This document shows positions 51,043 through 60,615 of a stretch of DNA of 64,000 nucleotides, piece after piece. Position numbers and translations under genes: made by a program. Location of the stretch: contig JBEGIR010000044.1 of assembly GCA_040224245.1 (NCBI GenBank), forward strand, positions 53,358 through 117,357, read 5' to 3'. The stretch's first letter is position 1, and each line of letters starts with the position of its first letter. The notes below the pieces were generated by a model that was not told the origin of the DNA, made no database searches, and was given only the letters and a program-made list of their open reading frames with translations. Source of the DNA: Puniceicoccaceae bacterium (GTDB lineage Bacteria; Verrucomicrobiota; Verrucomicrobiia; Opitutales; JAFGAQ01).

Positions 51043-52533
51043 ATGCACCATACACCCGAACAACTTTCTGAAAAAGCCCGTGCAAAGCTTGAGGAACTCA
51101 AGCCACTGGAGGGAGCACTCAAGATCAAGGATCGCAAGGGCATCGAACGTCAGGAGATGCCAGCTCAGGATCCCGTTGCCCGGGGCCAGAACATGTGCGA
51201 GGTCGCACTGGGGCTGACTCCCGAACAGGCAAAACTCGAGGCATTGCGCTGCATCCAGTGCAAGAATGAACCCTGTGTGGCCGGCTGTCCGGTCGCCATT
51301 GATATTCCCGGATTCATCAAGCAGATTGCCGAACAGGATTTCCAGGGAGCCATCGACACGATCAAAAAAAACAGTCTGCTTCCCGCAGTTTGTGGACGCG
51401 TTTGCCCACAGGAGGAACAGTGTCAGAAGGTCTGTACGGTCGGAAAGATGGCGAAGGATATCGATCAATCCGTGTCCATCGGAAGACTGGAACGTTTTGT
51501 CGCCGACTGGGAGCGCGAACACGGAAGCTTTGAAGTGCCTGAGGTGAAACCCGCAACCGGAAAAAAGGTCGCGGTCATCGGCAGTGGTCCCGCCAGCATC
51601 ACGGTTGCGGCGGATGTGCGGCGCGAGGGACACCAGGTCACCATGTTTGAGGCCTTCCACCGCCCCGGTGGTGTGCTGCTCTACGGCATTCCCGAATTCC
51701 GCCTGCCCAAGGACATCGTCAATCTTGAAATTGCCACACTCGAAAAGATGGGAGTTGAGATCAAGACCGACTTTGTGGTTGGGCGCACACGCAAGCTCAA
51801 GGATCTCATGGAAAAGGATGGCTACGACGCCGTCTTCATCGGTACGGGTGCCGGACTGCCCAAGTTCATGAATATCGATGGCGAAAACCTCGTGGGCGTC
51901 TTCTCCGCCAACGAATACCTCACGCGCTCCAATCTCATGAAGGCCTATGAGCGTGAACTCGCCGACACCCCCATCTACCGCTCCCGCAAGGTTGCTGTGC
52001 TGGGCGGTGGCAACGTAGCGATGGACGCCGCACGCACCGCGCTGCGCATTGGTGCCGAAGAGGTCCATGTCGTCTACCGGCGCACCGAAGAAGAAATGCC
52101 CGCACGTGTGGAAGAGGTGGAGCACGCAAAGGAAGAGGGCATTGTTTTTGATTTTCTGCGCAGCCCCACGCGCATCCTCGGTGACGAATCCGGGCGAGTA
52201 CGTGCCATGCAGGTCCTGAAGTTTGAATTGGGCGAACCTGATGAGTCCGGACGCCGACGCCCTGTCGCAATCGATGGCAGCGAGTATGAAATGGAAGTGG
52301 ATACTGTGATCGTTGCCATCGGCAATGGCTCCAATCCACTGATCCGTCAGACCACCGAAGGACTCGAAGTGAACCGCTGGGGCAATATTGTCGTAGACGA
52401 GCACAACCGAACCTCTCTCGAAGGCGTGTATGCCGGTGGTGATATCGTGCTGGGCGCAGCAACGGTGATCCTCGCCATGGGTGAAGGACGCAAGGCAGCT
52501 GCTGCCATGAATGAATGGCTGGCACAATCCTAG
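51043..52533 (+). CDS. nfnL: NfnL-like / GltD-like NADPH-dependent large subunit
   Basis: This is a 496-residue flavoprotein. The N-terminal 4Fe-4S domain has CIQCKNEPCVAGCPVAIDIP (about 67-86) and AVCGRVCPQEEQCQKVC, which ligate two clusters. An FAD domain (KKVAVIGSGPASITVAADV, about 180-198; RPGGVLLYGIPEFRLPKDI) and an NADPH domain (KVAVLGGGNVAMDAART, VVYRRTEEEMPAR) follow, and the C-terminus has GVYAGGDIVLGAATVILAMG. This is the architecture of NfnL/SudA and of the small subunit of glutamate synthase. Pairing with nfnS favours Nfn. No gltB large subunit is nearby. Confidence 0.88.
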   Translation: MHHTPEQLSEKARAKLEELKPLEGALKIKDRKGIERQEMPAQDPVARGQNMCEVALGLTPEQAKLEALRCIQCKNEPCVAGCPVAIDIPGFIKQIAEQDFQGAIDTIKKNSLLPAVCGRVCPQEEQCQKVCTVGKMAKDIDQSVSIGRLERFVADWEREHGSFEVPEVKPATGKKVAVIGSGPASITVAADVRREGHQVTMFEAFHRPGGVLLYGIPEFRLPKDIVNLEIATLEKMGVEIKTDFVVGRTRKLKDLMEKDGYDAVFIGTGAGLPKFMNIDGENLVGVFSANEYLTRSNLMKAYERELADTPIYRSRKVAVLGGGNVAMDAARTALRIGAEEVHVVYRRTEEEMPARVEEVEHAKEEGIVFDFLRSPTRILGDESGRVRAMQVLKFELGEPDESGRRRPVAIDGSEYEMEVDTVIVAIGNGSNPLIRQTTEGLEVNRWGNIVVDEHNRTSLEGVYAGGDIVLGAATVILAMGEGRKAAAAMNEWLAQS

Positions 52534-52779
52534 CCCCCACAACACCAGTCCATCCGGCTCACCTGCGTTGTTGCACCCAATCACAGGTTTGAACGGGTAG
52601 CGTGTTTCTCTGCTGGGCGGCGTTCAAAATCCAACACTGCCCGCAGACATCATGCAACACACCGGTATTTCACGCACAGCTGCAGTAATTTCAACCAGCG
52701 GTTGCGCTTGGCACTGCGTATGCTGAATCCATGGCATCGTTTCAATTCTCATTCCTGTCAAGTCCTGCAACACGGAAAC

Positions 52780-52848
52780 GGTTCCCGGTTCGGCATAGAC
52801 CGGGAGCCCTTTCTACCGCAAACCCGCTCCCTCCAGAGCGGGCTTTTT
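52780..52848 (+). ncRNA. Tandem hairpins ending in a terminator; possible small RNA 3' end
   Basis: GGTTCCCGGT (52780-52789) pairs with ACCGGGAGCC (52799-52808) in a 10-bp stem. CCCGCTC (52823-52829) then pairs with GAGCGGG (52836-52842), followed by CTTTTT, a clear intrinsic terminator. It lies about 290 bp after nfnL, further than expected for that gene, so it could close a separate small transcript. The 5' end is unknown. Confidence 0.35.
52823..52848 (+). terminator. Rho-independent terminator
   Basis: A CCCGCTC/GAGCGGG stem with a 6-nt loop is followed by CTTTTT. It ends either a long nfnL transcript or a small RNA. Confidence 0.8.
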
Positions 52849-52858
52849 GCATCAACCC

Positions 52859-52985
52859 ACCGTAGCGGGAGCTTCCAGCTCGCGCCCTCTCACACCCTTC
52901 CCCACCGTAGCGGGAGCTTCCAGCTCGCGCACTCCCACACCCTTCCCCACCGTAGCGGGAGCTTCCAGCTCGCGCCCTCCCACCC
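52859..52985 (+). repeat. Three REP copies with ~45-bp period
   Basis: CACCGTAGCGGGAGCTTCCA GCTCGCG occurs at about 52859, 52913 and 52949, with linkers CCTCTCACACCCTTCCC and relatives. These have the same GTAG head and GAGCT-TCC-AGCTC hairpin as at 28.2 kb, but different linkers. Confidence 0.85.
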
Positions 52986-53028
52986 TTCCTGCAGCGAACA
53001 GTAGACTCACCCAAACTTGTGCCGACAA

Positions 53029-53146
53029 GCGAGCAAGATGCTCCCTCAACTTTGAAACAAGCGAGCAAGATGCTCCCTCAACTTTGAAACTGGCGAGCAA
53101 GATGCTCCCTCTACTTTGGAACTGACGAGCTTCCAATTCCCCCGAC
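53029..53146 (-). repeat. Variant REP copies with changed loop
   Basis: GCGAGCAAGATGCTCCCTC occurs at 53029, 53061 and 53093 with a 32-bp period and the linker AACTTTGAAAC. On the minus strand they read GTTGAGGGAGCATCTTGCTC or GTAGAGGGAGCATCTTGCTC. The stem GAGC/GCTC is kept while the loop is ATCTT instead of TTCCA. A decayed fourth copy follows. Confidence 0.75.
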
Positions 53147-53323
53147 CTTGTGCAAGCAATGGAACGACCCCCAAGCACGCCCCTCACTCCAGCCAACACA
53201 TGCGATTGCATCCTTAGCGGGAAAAGTGGATCGGGAATGCGTTGCAATTTATGGAGAGCAGCGATAGCCTGAATGCATACAGAGCTTGGGCAATTGTGCC
53301 CTGGAGCCTGCAGGGAAGGGAAC

Positions 53324-56300
53324 ATGCTTATGGACACGAATCGAATATCCGAATCCATCCAGCTCGCAGAATCCTGGCAGCAACTCGCCCAGCAGAGGGT
53401 CAGCCGATTTGACCGGAAGTTTCATCGCAAGATGCAGAAGCTTCTCGAGCACCCGCAGGACAAGGTGCTGCTGATGCAGCTCATGGATCAATGCTTCCGC
53501 TCCAGCAATTCAGCACGTGTGGCACGACAGATTCAGTTTCTGCTCAGCCATCATGGTATGGCGCACTTTTTCAGTGCCATGGACCGCTTCCTGTTGCGCT
53601 GTTTTCAACACATGGGAATGTGGGCACCGTCGATTTCTGTTCCCTTGTTTGTGCGTCAGATTCGCGAAGACAGCCGCACGGTCGTGATCAAGGGCGAATC
53701 CCGTGCGTTCCACCAGCACCTCAGTCAACGACGTCGCAGCAACACCCAATGCATTGTAAACCTGATCGGTGAAATGGTGCTCGGCGAAACCGAAGCCCAG
53801 CAACGATTGCAAACCTATGCAAGCGCACTTGAGGACCCGCAGATCGATTACCTTTCCATCAAACTCTCCACGCTGTATTCCCAAATGAACTCCCTCGACA
53901 TGGAGGGCACGGTTCGAGTGCTGACCGAACGCTTGAGCAAACTCTTTCGCGTCGCATTGCAGCATCGCACTCAGGAGGGACGGAACCCTTTCATCAACCT
54001 CGACATGGAGGAATATCGGGACTTGGAAATCACCGTTCGCGTCTTCGAAGCAACGCTGGATCAGCCGGAATTTCAGTCCTTGCATGCAGGTCTTGCCCTG
54101 CAGGCCTACCTGCCCGATTCCTTCACCTGGCAACAGCAACTCACGCAGTGGGCAATGCAGCGCGTCAGCAACGGAGGTGCCCCGATCAAAATCCGGCTGG
54201 TCAAGGGGGCCAACATGGAAATGGAGTCCACCGAAGCAGCACTTCGAGGATGGCCCATCGCAACCTTCCGTGAAAAACTGGATACCGACGCCAATTATCG
54301 GCGCATGCTCGCCTATGCGCTCTCCCCCGAGCACGCCGCTGCTGCCCACATTGGCACCGCATCCCACAACCTGTTTGAACAGGCATGGGCAGTCACCCTG
54401 GCAAAACAGTTGGGCAGCGAAGCCTACCACAGTATTGAAATGCTCGAAGGCATGAGCGAGTCCGCGCGCCTCGCCATCCGGGACTTAACCCAGCCCGTCC
54501 TGCTCTACGCACCCTGCGCAAAACGCGAGCAGTTCACCAACGCGATTGCCTACCTGGTGCGCCGTCTCGACGAAAATACCGGCCACGATCATTTCATTCG
54601 CTACTCCTTCGGACTCAAGCTCGGCAGCGATGCATGGGAATCTCAGAAACAAGCCTTCCTCGCTGCGTTTGAGCGGGTGGATCGCCTTCGAACACAGCCT
54701 TTTCGCCGGCAGAATCGCCTGAAGGATCCGTGCGATTCATCCACGGGAACCCTCTCACTCGATGGATGCTTTCGCAGTGAAGCGGATACCGATTTCACCC
54801 TGCCCGCAAACCGCGAATGGGCCGCTCAGATCCGTCAACGCTGGAAAAAAACAACGGCAGATCCGATCAATTCCCTGCCCGTGGTTGTGGCGGGAGTCTC
54901 CCACTTCTCAAATCGAAAGCGGCACAGGGTCAAAGATCGATCTGACTCCTTCGACGGCATCCCCATCGCCGAAGCGGCACTGGCAAACATTGAGGACATT
55001 GCGCTCGCTGTGAACTCCGCCAGATCCGATCCCGATGCCTGGCGCACGCGCAGCGCATCCGAAAGGTGCGATGCGCTGCGCGCAGTCGCCCGCAAGGTGA
55101 GAGAGCATCGCGGGGATCTCATCGGCGTAGCGGCCGCTGAACTCGGCAAAGCCTTCACCGAAACCGATGTCGAGGTATCGGAGGCAGTGGATTTTCTGGA
55201 ATACTACGCACACAGTGCCGAACGCTGGTATGCACACCCCGGCGTGGAGGTCCAGCCACAGGGAGTGGGAGTGGTGGTTTCCCCTTGGAATTTCCCGATT
55301 GCGATCCCGCTGGGGGGTGTGGCTGCTGCACTCGCCGCAGGCAACACGGTTATCCTCAAACCCGCGAGTTCAGCGATCTACTGTGCTCACCAGATCTGTC
55401 AGTGTTTCTGGGAGGCTGGCATTTCGCAAAACACGCTTCAGCTGCTGCCCTGTTCGGGATCACTTGCTGGCCAGCACCTGATCTCGAATCCGGATGTCGA
55501 TTTTGTCATTCTCACGGGCGGAGAGTCCACCGCCCAACAGATGCTGCACACGCGCCCCGACCTGCTGCTTGCCGCCGAAACGGGTGGCAAGGACGCCACC
55601 ATTGTCACTGCAATGGCGGATCGGGATCAGGCCATCCGCAATGTGATTCACTCCGCCTTCTCCAACTCTGGTCAAAAATGTTCGGCGACTTCCCTGCTCA
55701 TTCTCGAACGGGAAGTCTATGAAGATGCTGGCTTTCGGGATGCGCTGGTCGACGCTGCCATGAGCTTGAATGTGGGTTCCCCGTGGGACTTCAAAAACCG
55801 ATTGACGCTGCTCGAATCCGAAGCATCAGGTGCATTGCGCCACGCACTCGACACGCTCGAACCCGAGGAATCCTGGGCACTGCCTCCCTCCTGGGTCGAC
55901 GATCATGCCCTGAAACTCAAACCCTGCATCAAGTGGGGAGTGAAACAGGGAAGTTTTTGCCACAGGACCGAACTTTTTGGACCCCTGCTCTCCGTCATGT
56001 GTGCCGACAACCTGACGCACGCCATCGAACTGGTCAACGCAACGGGTTATGGCCTGACCTCCGGACTGGAATCCCTGGACGAGCGGGAAATTCAACAGTG
56101 GAAGCAATGCATCCATGCGGGAAATCTGTATGTCAACCGCAGCACAACCGGAGCCATTGTGCTGCGTCAACCCTTCGGCGGTCTCGGAAAATCCGCAGTG
56201 GGTGCCGGTCGCAAGGTCGGTACGCACAACTATCTCAGTCAGTTCATGCGCTTCCGCGACCGGGAATCGACAGCATCCATCCAACCCATATCCAAGGCCG

Positions 56301-56911
56301 ACCAGGACAACACTGATACGTCCGGCATCGCGTTTCTGCAGCCCAACACTTTCCTGCTCGCCCCGTTTTTCCATCCTGGGCAAGTCGACAAGCTGCGCCG
56401 TGCGGCAAAGTCTTACGCCGTCGCGCTGCACACCGAGTTCTCCCGCACCCACGATGCGTTTCGCATCCGCGGAGAACACAATGCTTTTCGCTACCTGCCC
56501 ACCAGGCGCATCTGCATCCGCGCCGAACAGGGATTCGACCCGCTCAACCTGTGGCTGCGCATCCTCGGTGTCGCCACCTCGGGTGTGGATTTTGACGTGC
56601 GATTCGAGGGCGAAACCGAGTGGCTCGAACACCTTCGCGGGATGCGAAACCACTTCCCGAAATTGAGTTCGATTGAAGTGACACCCGACGCTCCACTCAT
56701 CCACTATCTTGCCGAATACTCGCGCCTGCTCTACTGCAACCCTGCAAATATCCCACCTGAAATCTTCGAAGGCGCGTCACGGACATCCATCTTCATCCCC
56801 CGACAGCCACCTCTGCTGGACGGGCGACTTGAGTTGTTGCACTCCTACGAGGAGCAGGTGATTTCCCACAGCTATCACCGCTACGGCAATACTGCCGCAG
56901 CTGGGAAATGA
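53324..56911 (+). CDS. putA: Bifunctional proline dehydrogenase / delta-1-pyrroline-5-carboxylate dehydrogenase PutA
   Basis: This is a protein of about 1195 residues. It oxidises proline to glutamate by way of P5C, passing electrons to FAD and then quinone, and to NAD+. The N-terminal PRODH barrel (about 80-460) contains SIKLSTLYSQ, IKIRLVKGANMEMES, IGTASHN and the YAPCAKR region. The ALDH domain (about 550-1010) has VVVSPWNFPIAIPLGG, LAAETGGKDATIV, the catalytic Cys in SNSGQKCSATSLL and FGPLLSVM. There is no N-terminal DNA-binding RHH. The start at 53324 has GGAAGGGAAC upstream. The last ~150 residues form a C-terminal ALDH-like extension. It stands alone. Confidence 0.93.
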   Translation: MLMDTNRISESIQLAESWQQLAQQRVSRFDRKFHRKMQKLLEHPQDKVLLMQLMDQCFRSSNSARVARQIQFLLSHHGMAHFFSAMDRFLLRCFQHMGMWAPSISVPLFVRQIREDSRTVVIKGESRAFHQHLSQRRRSNTQCIVNLIGEMVLGETEAQQRLQTYASALEDPQIDYLSIKLSTLYSQMNSLDMEGTVRVLTERLSKLFRVALQHRTQEGRNPFINLDMEEYRDLEITVRVFEATLDQPEFQSLHAGLALQAYLPDSFTWQQQLTQWAMQRVSNGGAPIKIRLVKGANMEMESTEAALRGWPIATFREKLDTDANYRRMLAYALSPEHAAAAHIGTASHNLFEQAWAVTLAKQLGSEAYHSIEMLEGMSESARLAIRDLTQPVLLYAPCAKREQFTNAIAYLVRRLDENTGHDHFIRYSFGLKLGSDAWESQKQAFLAAFERVDRLRTQPFRRQNRLKDPCDSSTGTLSLDGCFRSEADTDFTLPANREWAAQIRQRWKKTTADPINSLPVVVAGVSHFSNRKRHRVKDRSDSFDGIPIAEAALANIEDIALAVNSARSDPDAWRTRSASERCDALRAVARKVREHRGDLIGVAAAELGKAFTETDVEVSEAVDFLEYYAHSAERWYAHPGVEVQPQGVGVVVSPWNFPIAIPLGGVAAALAAGNTVILKPASSAIYCAHQICQCFWEAGISQNTLQLLPCSGSLAGQHLISNPDVDFVILTGGESTAQQMLHTRPDLLLAAETGGKDATIVTAMADRDQAIRNVIHSAFSNSGQKCSATSLLILEREVYEDAGFRDALVDAAMSLNVGSPWDFKNRLTLLESEASGALRHALDTLEPEESWALPPSWVDDHALKLKPCIKWGVKQGSFCHRTELFGPLLSVMCADNLTHAIELVNATGYGLTSGLESLDEREIQQWKQCIHAGNLYVNRSTTGAIVLRQPFGGLGKSAVGAGRKVGTHNYLSQFMRFRDRESTASIQPISKADQDNTDTSGIAFLQPNTFLLAPFFHPGQVDKLRRAAKSYAVALHTEFSRTHDAFRIRGEHNAFRYLPTRRICIRAEQGFDPLNLWLRILGVATSGVDFDVRFEGETEWLEHLRGMRNHFPKLSSIEVTPDAPLIHYLAEYSRLLYCNPANIPPEIFEGASRTSIFIPRQPPLLDGRLELLHSYEEQVISHSYHRYGNTAAAGK

Positions 56912-56933
56912 AACCCTGCCCATGTCCCGAAGG

Positions 56934-57133
56934 GTAGCAGTACTTCCTGCGCACTCCAGAAATTTGGGTAGCGGGACTTCCTGCGCACTCCACAAATCAA
57001 GGTAACGGGAGCTTCCAGCTCGCGAATTTCCCAAAGTAGAGGGAGCTTCCAGCTCGCTCCTTCCCCCATCCTTCCTGCGGCAATCAGGATGCTCATCCCA
57101 CTTTGGAACTGGCGAGCTGGAAGCTCCCCCTAC
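56934..57133. repeat. REP cluster: four tandem plus copies and one minus copy
   Basis: Heads lie at 56934, 56968, 57002 and 57036, exactly 34 bp apart. The first two are diverged (GTAGCAGTACTTCCTGCGC and GTAGCGGGACTTCCTGCGC). In the first, GCAG can pair with CTGC, another compensated stem. Copies three and four are the GAGCTTCCAGCTC type. A minus-strand copy at 57111-57133 (GGCGAGCTGGAAGCTCCC) closes the cluster. Confidence 0.8.
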
Positions 57134-57205
57134 TTTGTCCGACAGGGGAGCATACGATTTCCAGCCAGATATGCTTGAGCATTCTGCAAACTGAGCTAGG
57201 TTTTA

Positions 57206-57219
57206 ATTAATCGATTAAT
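57206..57219. promoter_or_regulatory. LacI-type operator-like palindrome before the xylanase gene
   Basis: ATTAATCGATTAAT is a perfect 14-bp palindrome with a central CG, the usual format of LacI-family operators, 29 bp before the xylanase start. It would fit sugar-responsive control, but no LacI gene is adjacent. The assignment is inferred. Confidence 0.5.
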
Positions 57220-57247
57220 CCCCTTCGACTTGAACATAAACCCTTCG

Positions 57248-58861
57248 ATGAAACAAACTACCCAACTCCTGCTGCTGTCGTGCCTCACCCTAGGCGCGTT
57301 CACTGGCAACCTTCACAGTCAGGCACCTTTCACCCTCCAGGAGGGTTACCGAAGTGCTTTCCACATCGGTGTCGCCCTCAATTCGCGCACCTATGTCGAA
57401 CAAAACGCCCGACTCAATCAAATCGTCAGGGACCACTTCAGTCTGGTGGTCGCCGAAAACGATTTCAAATGGCAGGCGCTGCAACCGCGACAAGATCAGT
57501 TCAACTTTAACAATGCCGACGCCATGATGACGCTTGCCGAGTCGCAGGGTAAGCGCGTGCACGGGCACGTGCTCGTGTGGCACTCGCAAACACCCGATTG
57601 GGTCTTTCAAAACGCCTCCGGTGGAGACCTCACTCGGGATCAGCTGATCGAGCGCATGCAGACCCACATCCGCACGGTCATGACGCGTTACAAAGGGCGT
57701 GTGCAATCCTGGGATGTTGTCAACGAAGCCTTTGAAGACAATGGTTCCCTGCGCAACAGTCCGTGGCGGCGCATCATCGGAGATGACTACCTTGAGATCG
57801 CCTTTCGCACAGCGCACGAGGTCGACCCCGATGCCATTCTGGTTTATAACGACTACGGATGGGCCAGCGATGCCAAGCGCCAGGCCATTGTCGCCATGGC
57901 CAATGATTTTCGGCAGCGCGGTGTTCCCATTCATGGATTGGGGATACAGGGTCATTGGCAGCTCAACTATCCCAGTCAGGCGAAGGTGGATCAGATCCTC
58001 ACCGACGCAGCATCCACAGGACTCTGGGTGATGGTCACCGAACTCGATATCGACGTGCTTCCCGCTGCATGGGAATACACTGGGGCGGATATTTCCACCT
58101 TGTTTGAATACCAGGAAGAACTCGACCCCTATACGGACGGACTTCCCGGCGGTGTGAGTCTGGAGCAGGCTCAACGCTATCGAAGTGTCTTCGATATTTT
58201 TCTCAAACACCAGGCCTCCCTCTACACGATCACATTTTGGGGCGTCACCGACCGGGATTCCTGGTTGAACAACTTTCCAGTACGCGGTCGAACCAACCAC
58301 CCGATGCTTTTTGACCGGGACGGCAACGCCAAGCCGGCGTTCTTTGAACTGCTTGAGATCGCTCCCGATGCAAAGGCACCCGTCAGCCTGAATACCGATG
58401 CCCCACAACTGATCCCCTTGCACCGCTTCCATCGCCGGGCTAACAACAGTCACTTCTTCACCGCCAACCCGGATGAATACCAGACGCTCGCGAGTTTCCC
58501 ACCGGGAGGGCCTTGGGAGTATCAGGGAGTTTCTCACTACGTAGCTGCAAATCATACCCACATCACCCACCCTGTTTATCGCCTGTTCAATCGCATCTCT
58601 GGTGCCCACTTTTACACCGCCAATCGCGAGGAAATGCTCGGTGTGCTGGGTCATCCCGCGCGCATTTTCAGCTATGAAGGCATTGCCTTCTACACCCTGC
58701 TGTCACCGGAACCCGGTTCCCAGCCCGTACACCGCTTCTACGCACCACCCACAGGCTCTCACTTTTTCACGATCAGTGAAGCGGAAAAAAACCAACTGCA
58801 GGGGTCCATGTCTTCAGACCAGCTCGACTACGATGGCGTCGCCTGGTTTGCCTACCCCTGA
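57248..58861 (+). CDS. Secreted GH10 endo-1,4-beta-xylanase with C-terminal HFYT-repeat domain
   Basis: This is a protein of about 537 residues with a signal peptide (KQTTQLLLLSCLTLGAFTG) and a GH10 catalytic domain (about 27-355). AENDFKWQALQP, HGHVLVWHSQTPDW, the acid/base E160 in SWDVVNEAFED and the nucleophile E265 in VTELDIDVLP are all present, so it should hydrolyse xylan. The C-terminal ~150 residues hold three repeats of HRFHRRANNSHFFT, YRLFNRISGAHFYT and HRFYAPPTGSHFFT, a DUF5648-like domain probably used for binding. I start at MKQTTQ. The upstream palindrome suggests LacI-type control. Confidence 0.93.
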   Translation: MKQTTQLLLLSCLTLGAFTGNLHSQAPFTLQEGYRSAFHIGVALNSRTYVEQNARLNQIVRDHFSLVVAENDFKWQALQPRQDQFNFNNADAMMTLAESQGKRVHGHVLVWHSQTPDWVFQNASGGDLTRDQLIERMQTHIRTVMTRYKGRVQSWDVVNEAFEDNGSLRNSPWRRIIGDDYLEIAFRTAHEVDPDAILVYNDYGWASDAKRQAIVAMANDFRQRGVPIHGLGIQGHWQLNYPSQAKVDQILTDAASTGLWVMVTELDIDVLPAAWEYTGADISTLFEYQEELDPYTDGLPGGVSLEQAQRYRSVFDIFLKHQASLYTITFWGVTDRDSWLNNFPVRGRTNHPMLFDRDGNAKPAFFELLEIAPDAKAPVSLNTDAPQLIPLHRFHRRANNSHFFTANPDEYQTLASFPPGGPWEYQGVSHYVAANHTHITHPVYRLFNRISGAHFYTANREEMLGVLGHPARIFSYEGIAFYTLLSPEPGSQPVHRFYAPPTGSHFFTISEAEKNQLQGSMSSDQLDYDGVAWFAYP

Positions 58862-58930
58862 GACAATGCGTTGCTCCGCTCTTCAACCATCCCCGATCCA
58901 ACACACCGGACAACCAGCATCATTCCTTCC

Positions 58931-60529
58931 TCAACTTCGCCGCACAATTGTATCGTGCGGAAGCGGCATCGGACTCGCATAGTCCAAAATGTAGTGCAAC
59001 CCACGGCTCTCCCGGCGCTGCATCGCACAGTACACAATCAGCTCCGCCACCTGGATCAGGTTGCGCAGTTCAATCAGTGGAGCGTCCACTTTGAAATTCC
59101 AGTAGTAATCATTGATCTCGCGCGCGAGGTTGTGAATGCGGGTGTTCGCACGTTCCAAACGCTTCGTCGTGCGCACAATGCCCACATAGTCCCACATCGC
59201 GCGCTTGAGTTCATCCAGACTGTGAGCCAGCACAACGCGTTCATCAGAGTCCTGCACGTTGCCATCGACCCAGGAGGGAACTTCCACAATTGGTAAATCC
59301 GATTCCTTCACAAACTGCACCACCCGCTGCGCACCACGATGGGCCATGACCACCGCCTCCAGCAGGGAATTGGAAGCCAGTCGATTGCCGCCATGCAAGC
59401 CGGTGCAGGCGACTTCACCACAGGCATACAAGCCTTTGAGCGAGGTTTCAGCGGAAAGGTTGGTGCGAATGCCACCGCAGAGGTAGTGTGCCGCCGGAAC
59501 CACCGGAATCCAATCCTTCGGAGGTTGCAGGCCAATCTGCTGGCAAGCCGCGAGGATATTCGGAAAACGCGTGCTAAAGGTATCGGTCGAAATCGGCCCA
59601 CAATCCAGCCACACATGCGAATCCCCGGTCTTTTTCATTTCCGCGTCAATGGCTCGCGCCACGACATCGCGCGGAGCCAGATCGCGCAAAGGATGGTAGT
59701 CCTTCATGAAAGCGCGCCCCCGGCGGTCCCGTAGAATCGCACCTTCTCCACGAACGGCTTCGCTCACGAGAAATCGCTCATTGCCCAGGCTGTGAAGCGC
59801 CGTCGGGTGAAACTGGATGAACTCCATGTTGCGAATCTCAACGCCCGCACGATAGGCCATGGCGATGCCATCACCCGTCGCAATCGACGGATTTGTCGTG
59901 TATTGGTAACAGTACCCAATGCCACCCGTAGCCAGCATGACCACCTTGGCCCGCATGGTGATGACTTCATTGCGCTGCTCGCAATACACGTAGAGACCCG
60001 TAACGCGATCCTCCTGCTCCTCACTGGCAAACCCGAACTTGCGCATCTTGCGCAGAGTAATCAAATCAATCGCAATGGCATGCTCGCGAAACTCGATGTT
60101 GGGATGGTTGCGCACCGCATTCAGATAGGCCTGCTCAATCGCACGTCCCGTCATGTCCTCCACATGCAGAATGCGTCGTTTCGAATGCCCTCCCTCCTTG
60201 CCAAGAGAGACGCGCCCATCGCCCAGCTTGCTGAACTCCACACCCAAACGGCGAATCGCTTCGATGCGTTCGGGCCCATCCCTTACCACCTCTTTCACCA
60301 CATCCTCGTTACAGAGTCCAGCACCCGCCTGAAGCGTATCTTCAATGTGATGGTCAAACCCGTCTGACTCGGACGTCACGCAGGCGATGCCTCCCTGCGC
60401 ATAGTTGGTGTTGGATTCATCCCCACCCTTTTTGGTCACCACGCAGGTCTTCAACCCCGCATTCGCCACATCGATCGCAAAGCTTAATCCAGCAATGCCA
60501 CTGCCCGCCACAATCACATCGTAGTCCAT
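58931..60529 (-). CDS. nadB: L-aspartate oxidase NadB
   Basis: This is a 532-residue flavoprotein that oxidises L-aspartate to iminoaspartate, the first step of de novo NAD synthesis. It has the FAD-binding start MDYDVIVAGSGIAGLSFAID, SNTNYAQGGIACV, HVEDMTGRAI, FIQFHPTALH, the RGEGAILRDRRGRAFM region and CGGIRTNLSAETSLKGLYACG. This is the succinate dehydrogenase/fumarate reductase flavoprotein fold, and the EGLHG-like TGLHGGNRLASNSLLE is typical of NadB. I start at MDYDVIV. An in-frame start 21 bases further up is less likely. nadA and nadC are not in the window. Confidence 0.92.
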   Translation of the reverse strand: MDYDVIVAGSGIAGLSFAIDVANAGLKTCVVTKKGGDESNTNYAQGGIACVTSESDGFDHHIEDTLQAGAGLCNEDVVKEVVRDGPERIEAIRRLGVEFSKLGDGRVSLGKEGGHSKRRILHVEDMTGRAIEQAYLNAVRNHPNIEFREHAIAIDLITLRKMRKFGFASEEQEDRVTGLYVYCEQRNEVITMRAKVVMLATGGIGYCYQYTTNPSIATGDGIAMAYRAGVEIRNMEFIQFHPTALHSLGNERFLVSEAVRGEGAILRDRRGRAFMKDYHPLRDLAPRDVVARAIDAEMKKTGDSHVWLDCGPISTDTFSTRFPNILAACQQIGLQPPKDWIPVVPAAHYLCGGIRTNLSAETSLKGLYACGEVACTGLHGGNRLASNSLLEAVVMAHRGAQRVVQFVKESDLPIVEVPSWVDGNVQDSDERVVLAHSLDELKRAMWDYVGIVRTTKRLERANTRIHNLAREINDYYWNFKVDAPLIELRNLIQVAELIVYCAMQRRESRGLHYILDYASPMPLPHDTIVRRS

Positions 60530-60615
60530 AAACGACTCACCAAACACCAACTTTCCCGCGAGGTCAAAAACGAAGCACTGCCCCCAAGCAGCCAGGTTCT
60601 CAATTCACCCCAACA

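Larger units (their letters stand above)
52534..53323. other. Long spacer with hairpins, terminator and REP clusters
   Basis: About 790 bp between nfnL and putA. From left to right it holds about 240 bp without features I can name, a paired hairpin and terminator (52780-52848), three plus-orientation REP copies (52859-52985), and three minus-orientation variant copies with a decayed fourth (53029-53146). I find no credible gene. Confidence 0.55.

Noticed and set aside
50935..52584. 549-codon minus-strand frame opposite nfnL
   Set aside because: It is the antisense shadow of the clearly coding nfnL gene. No family features are seen in its translation.
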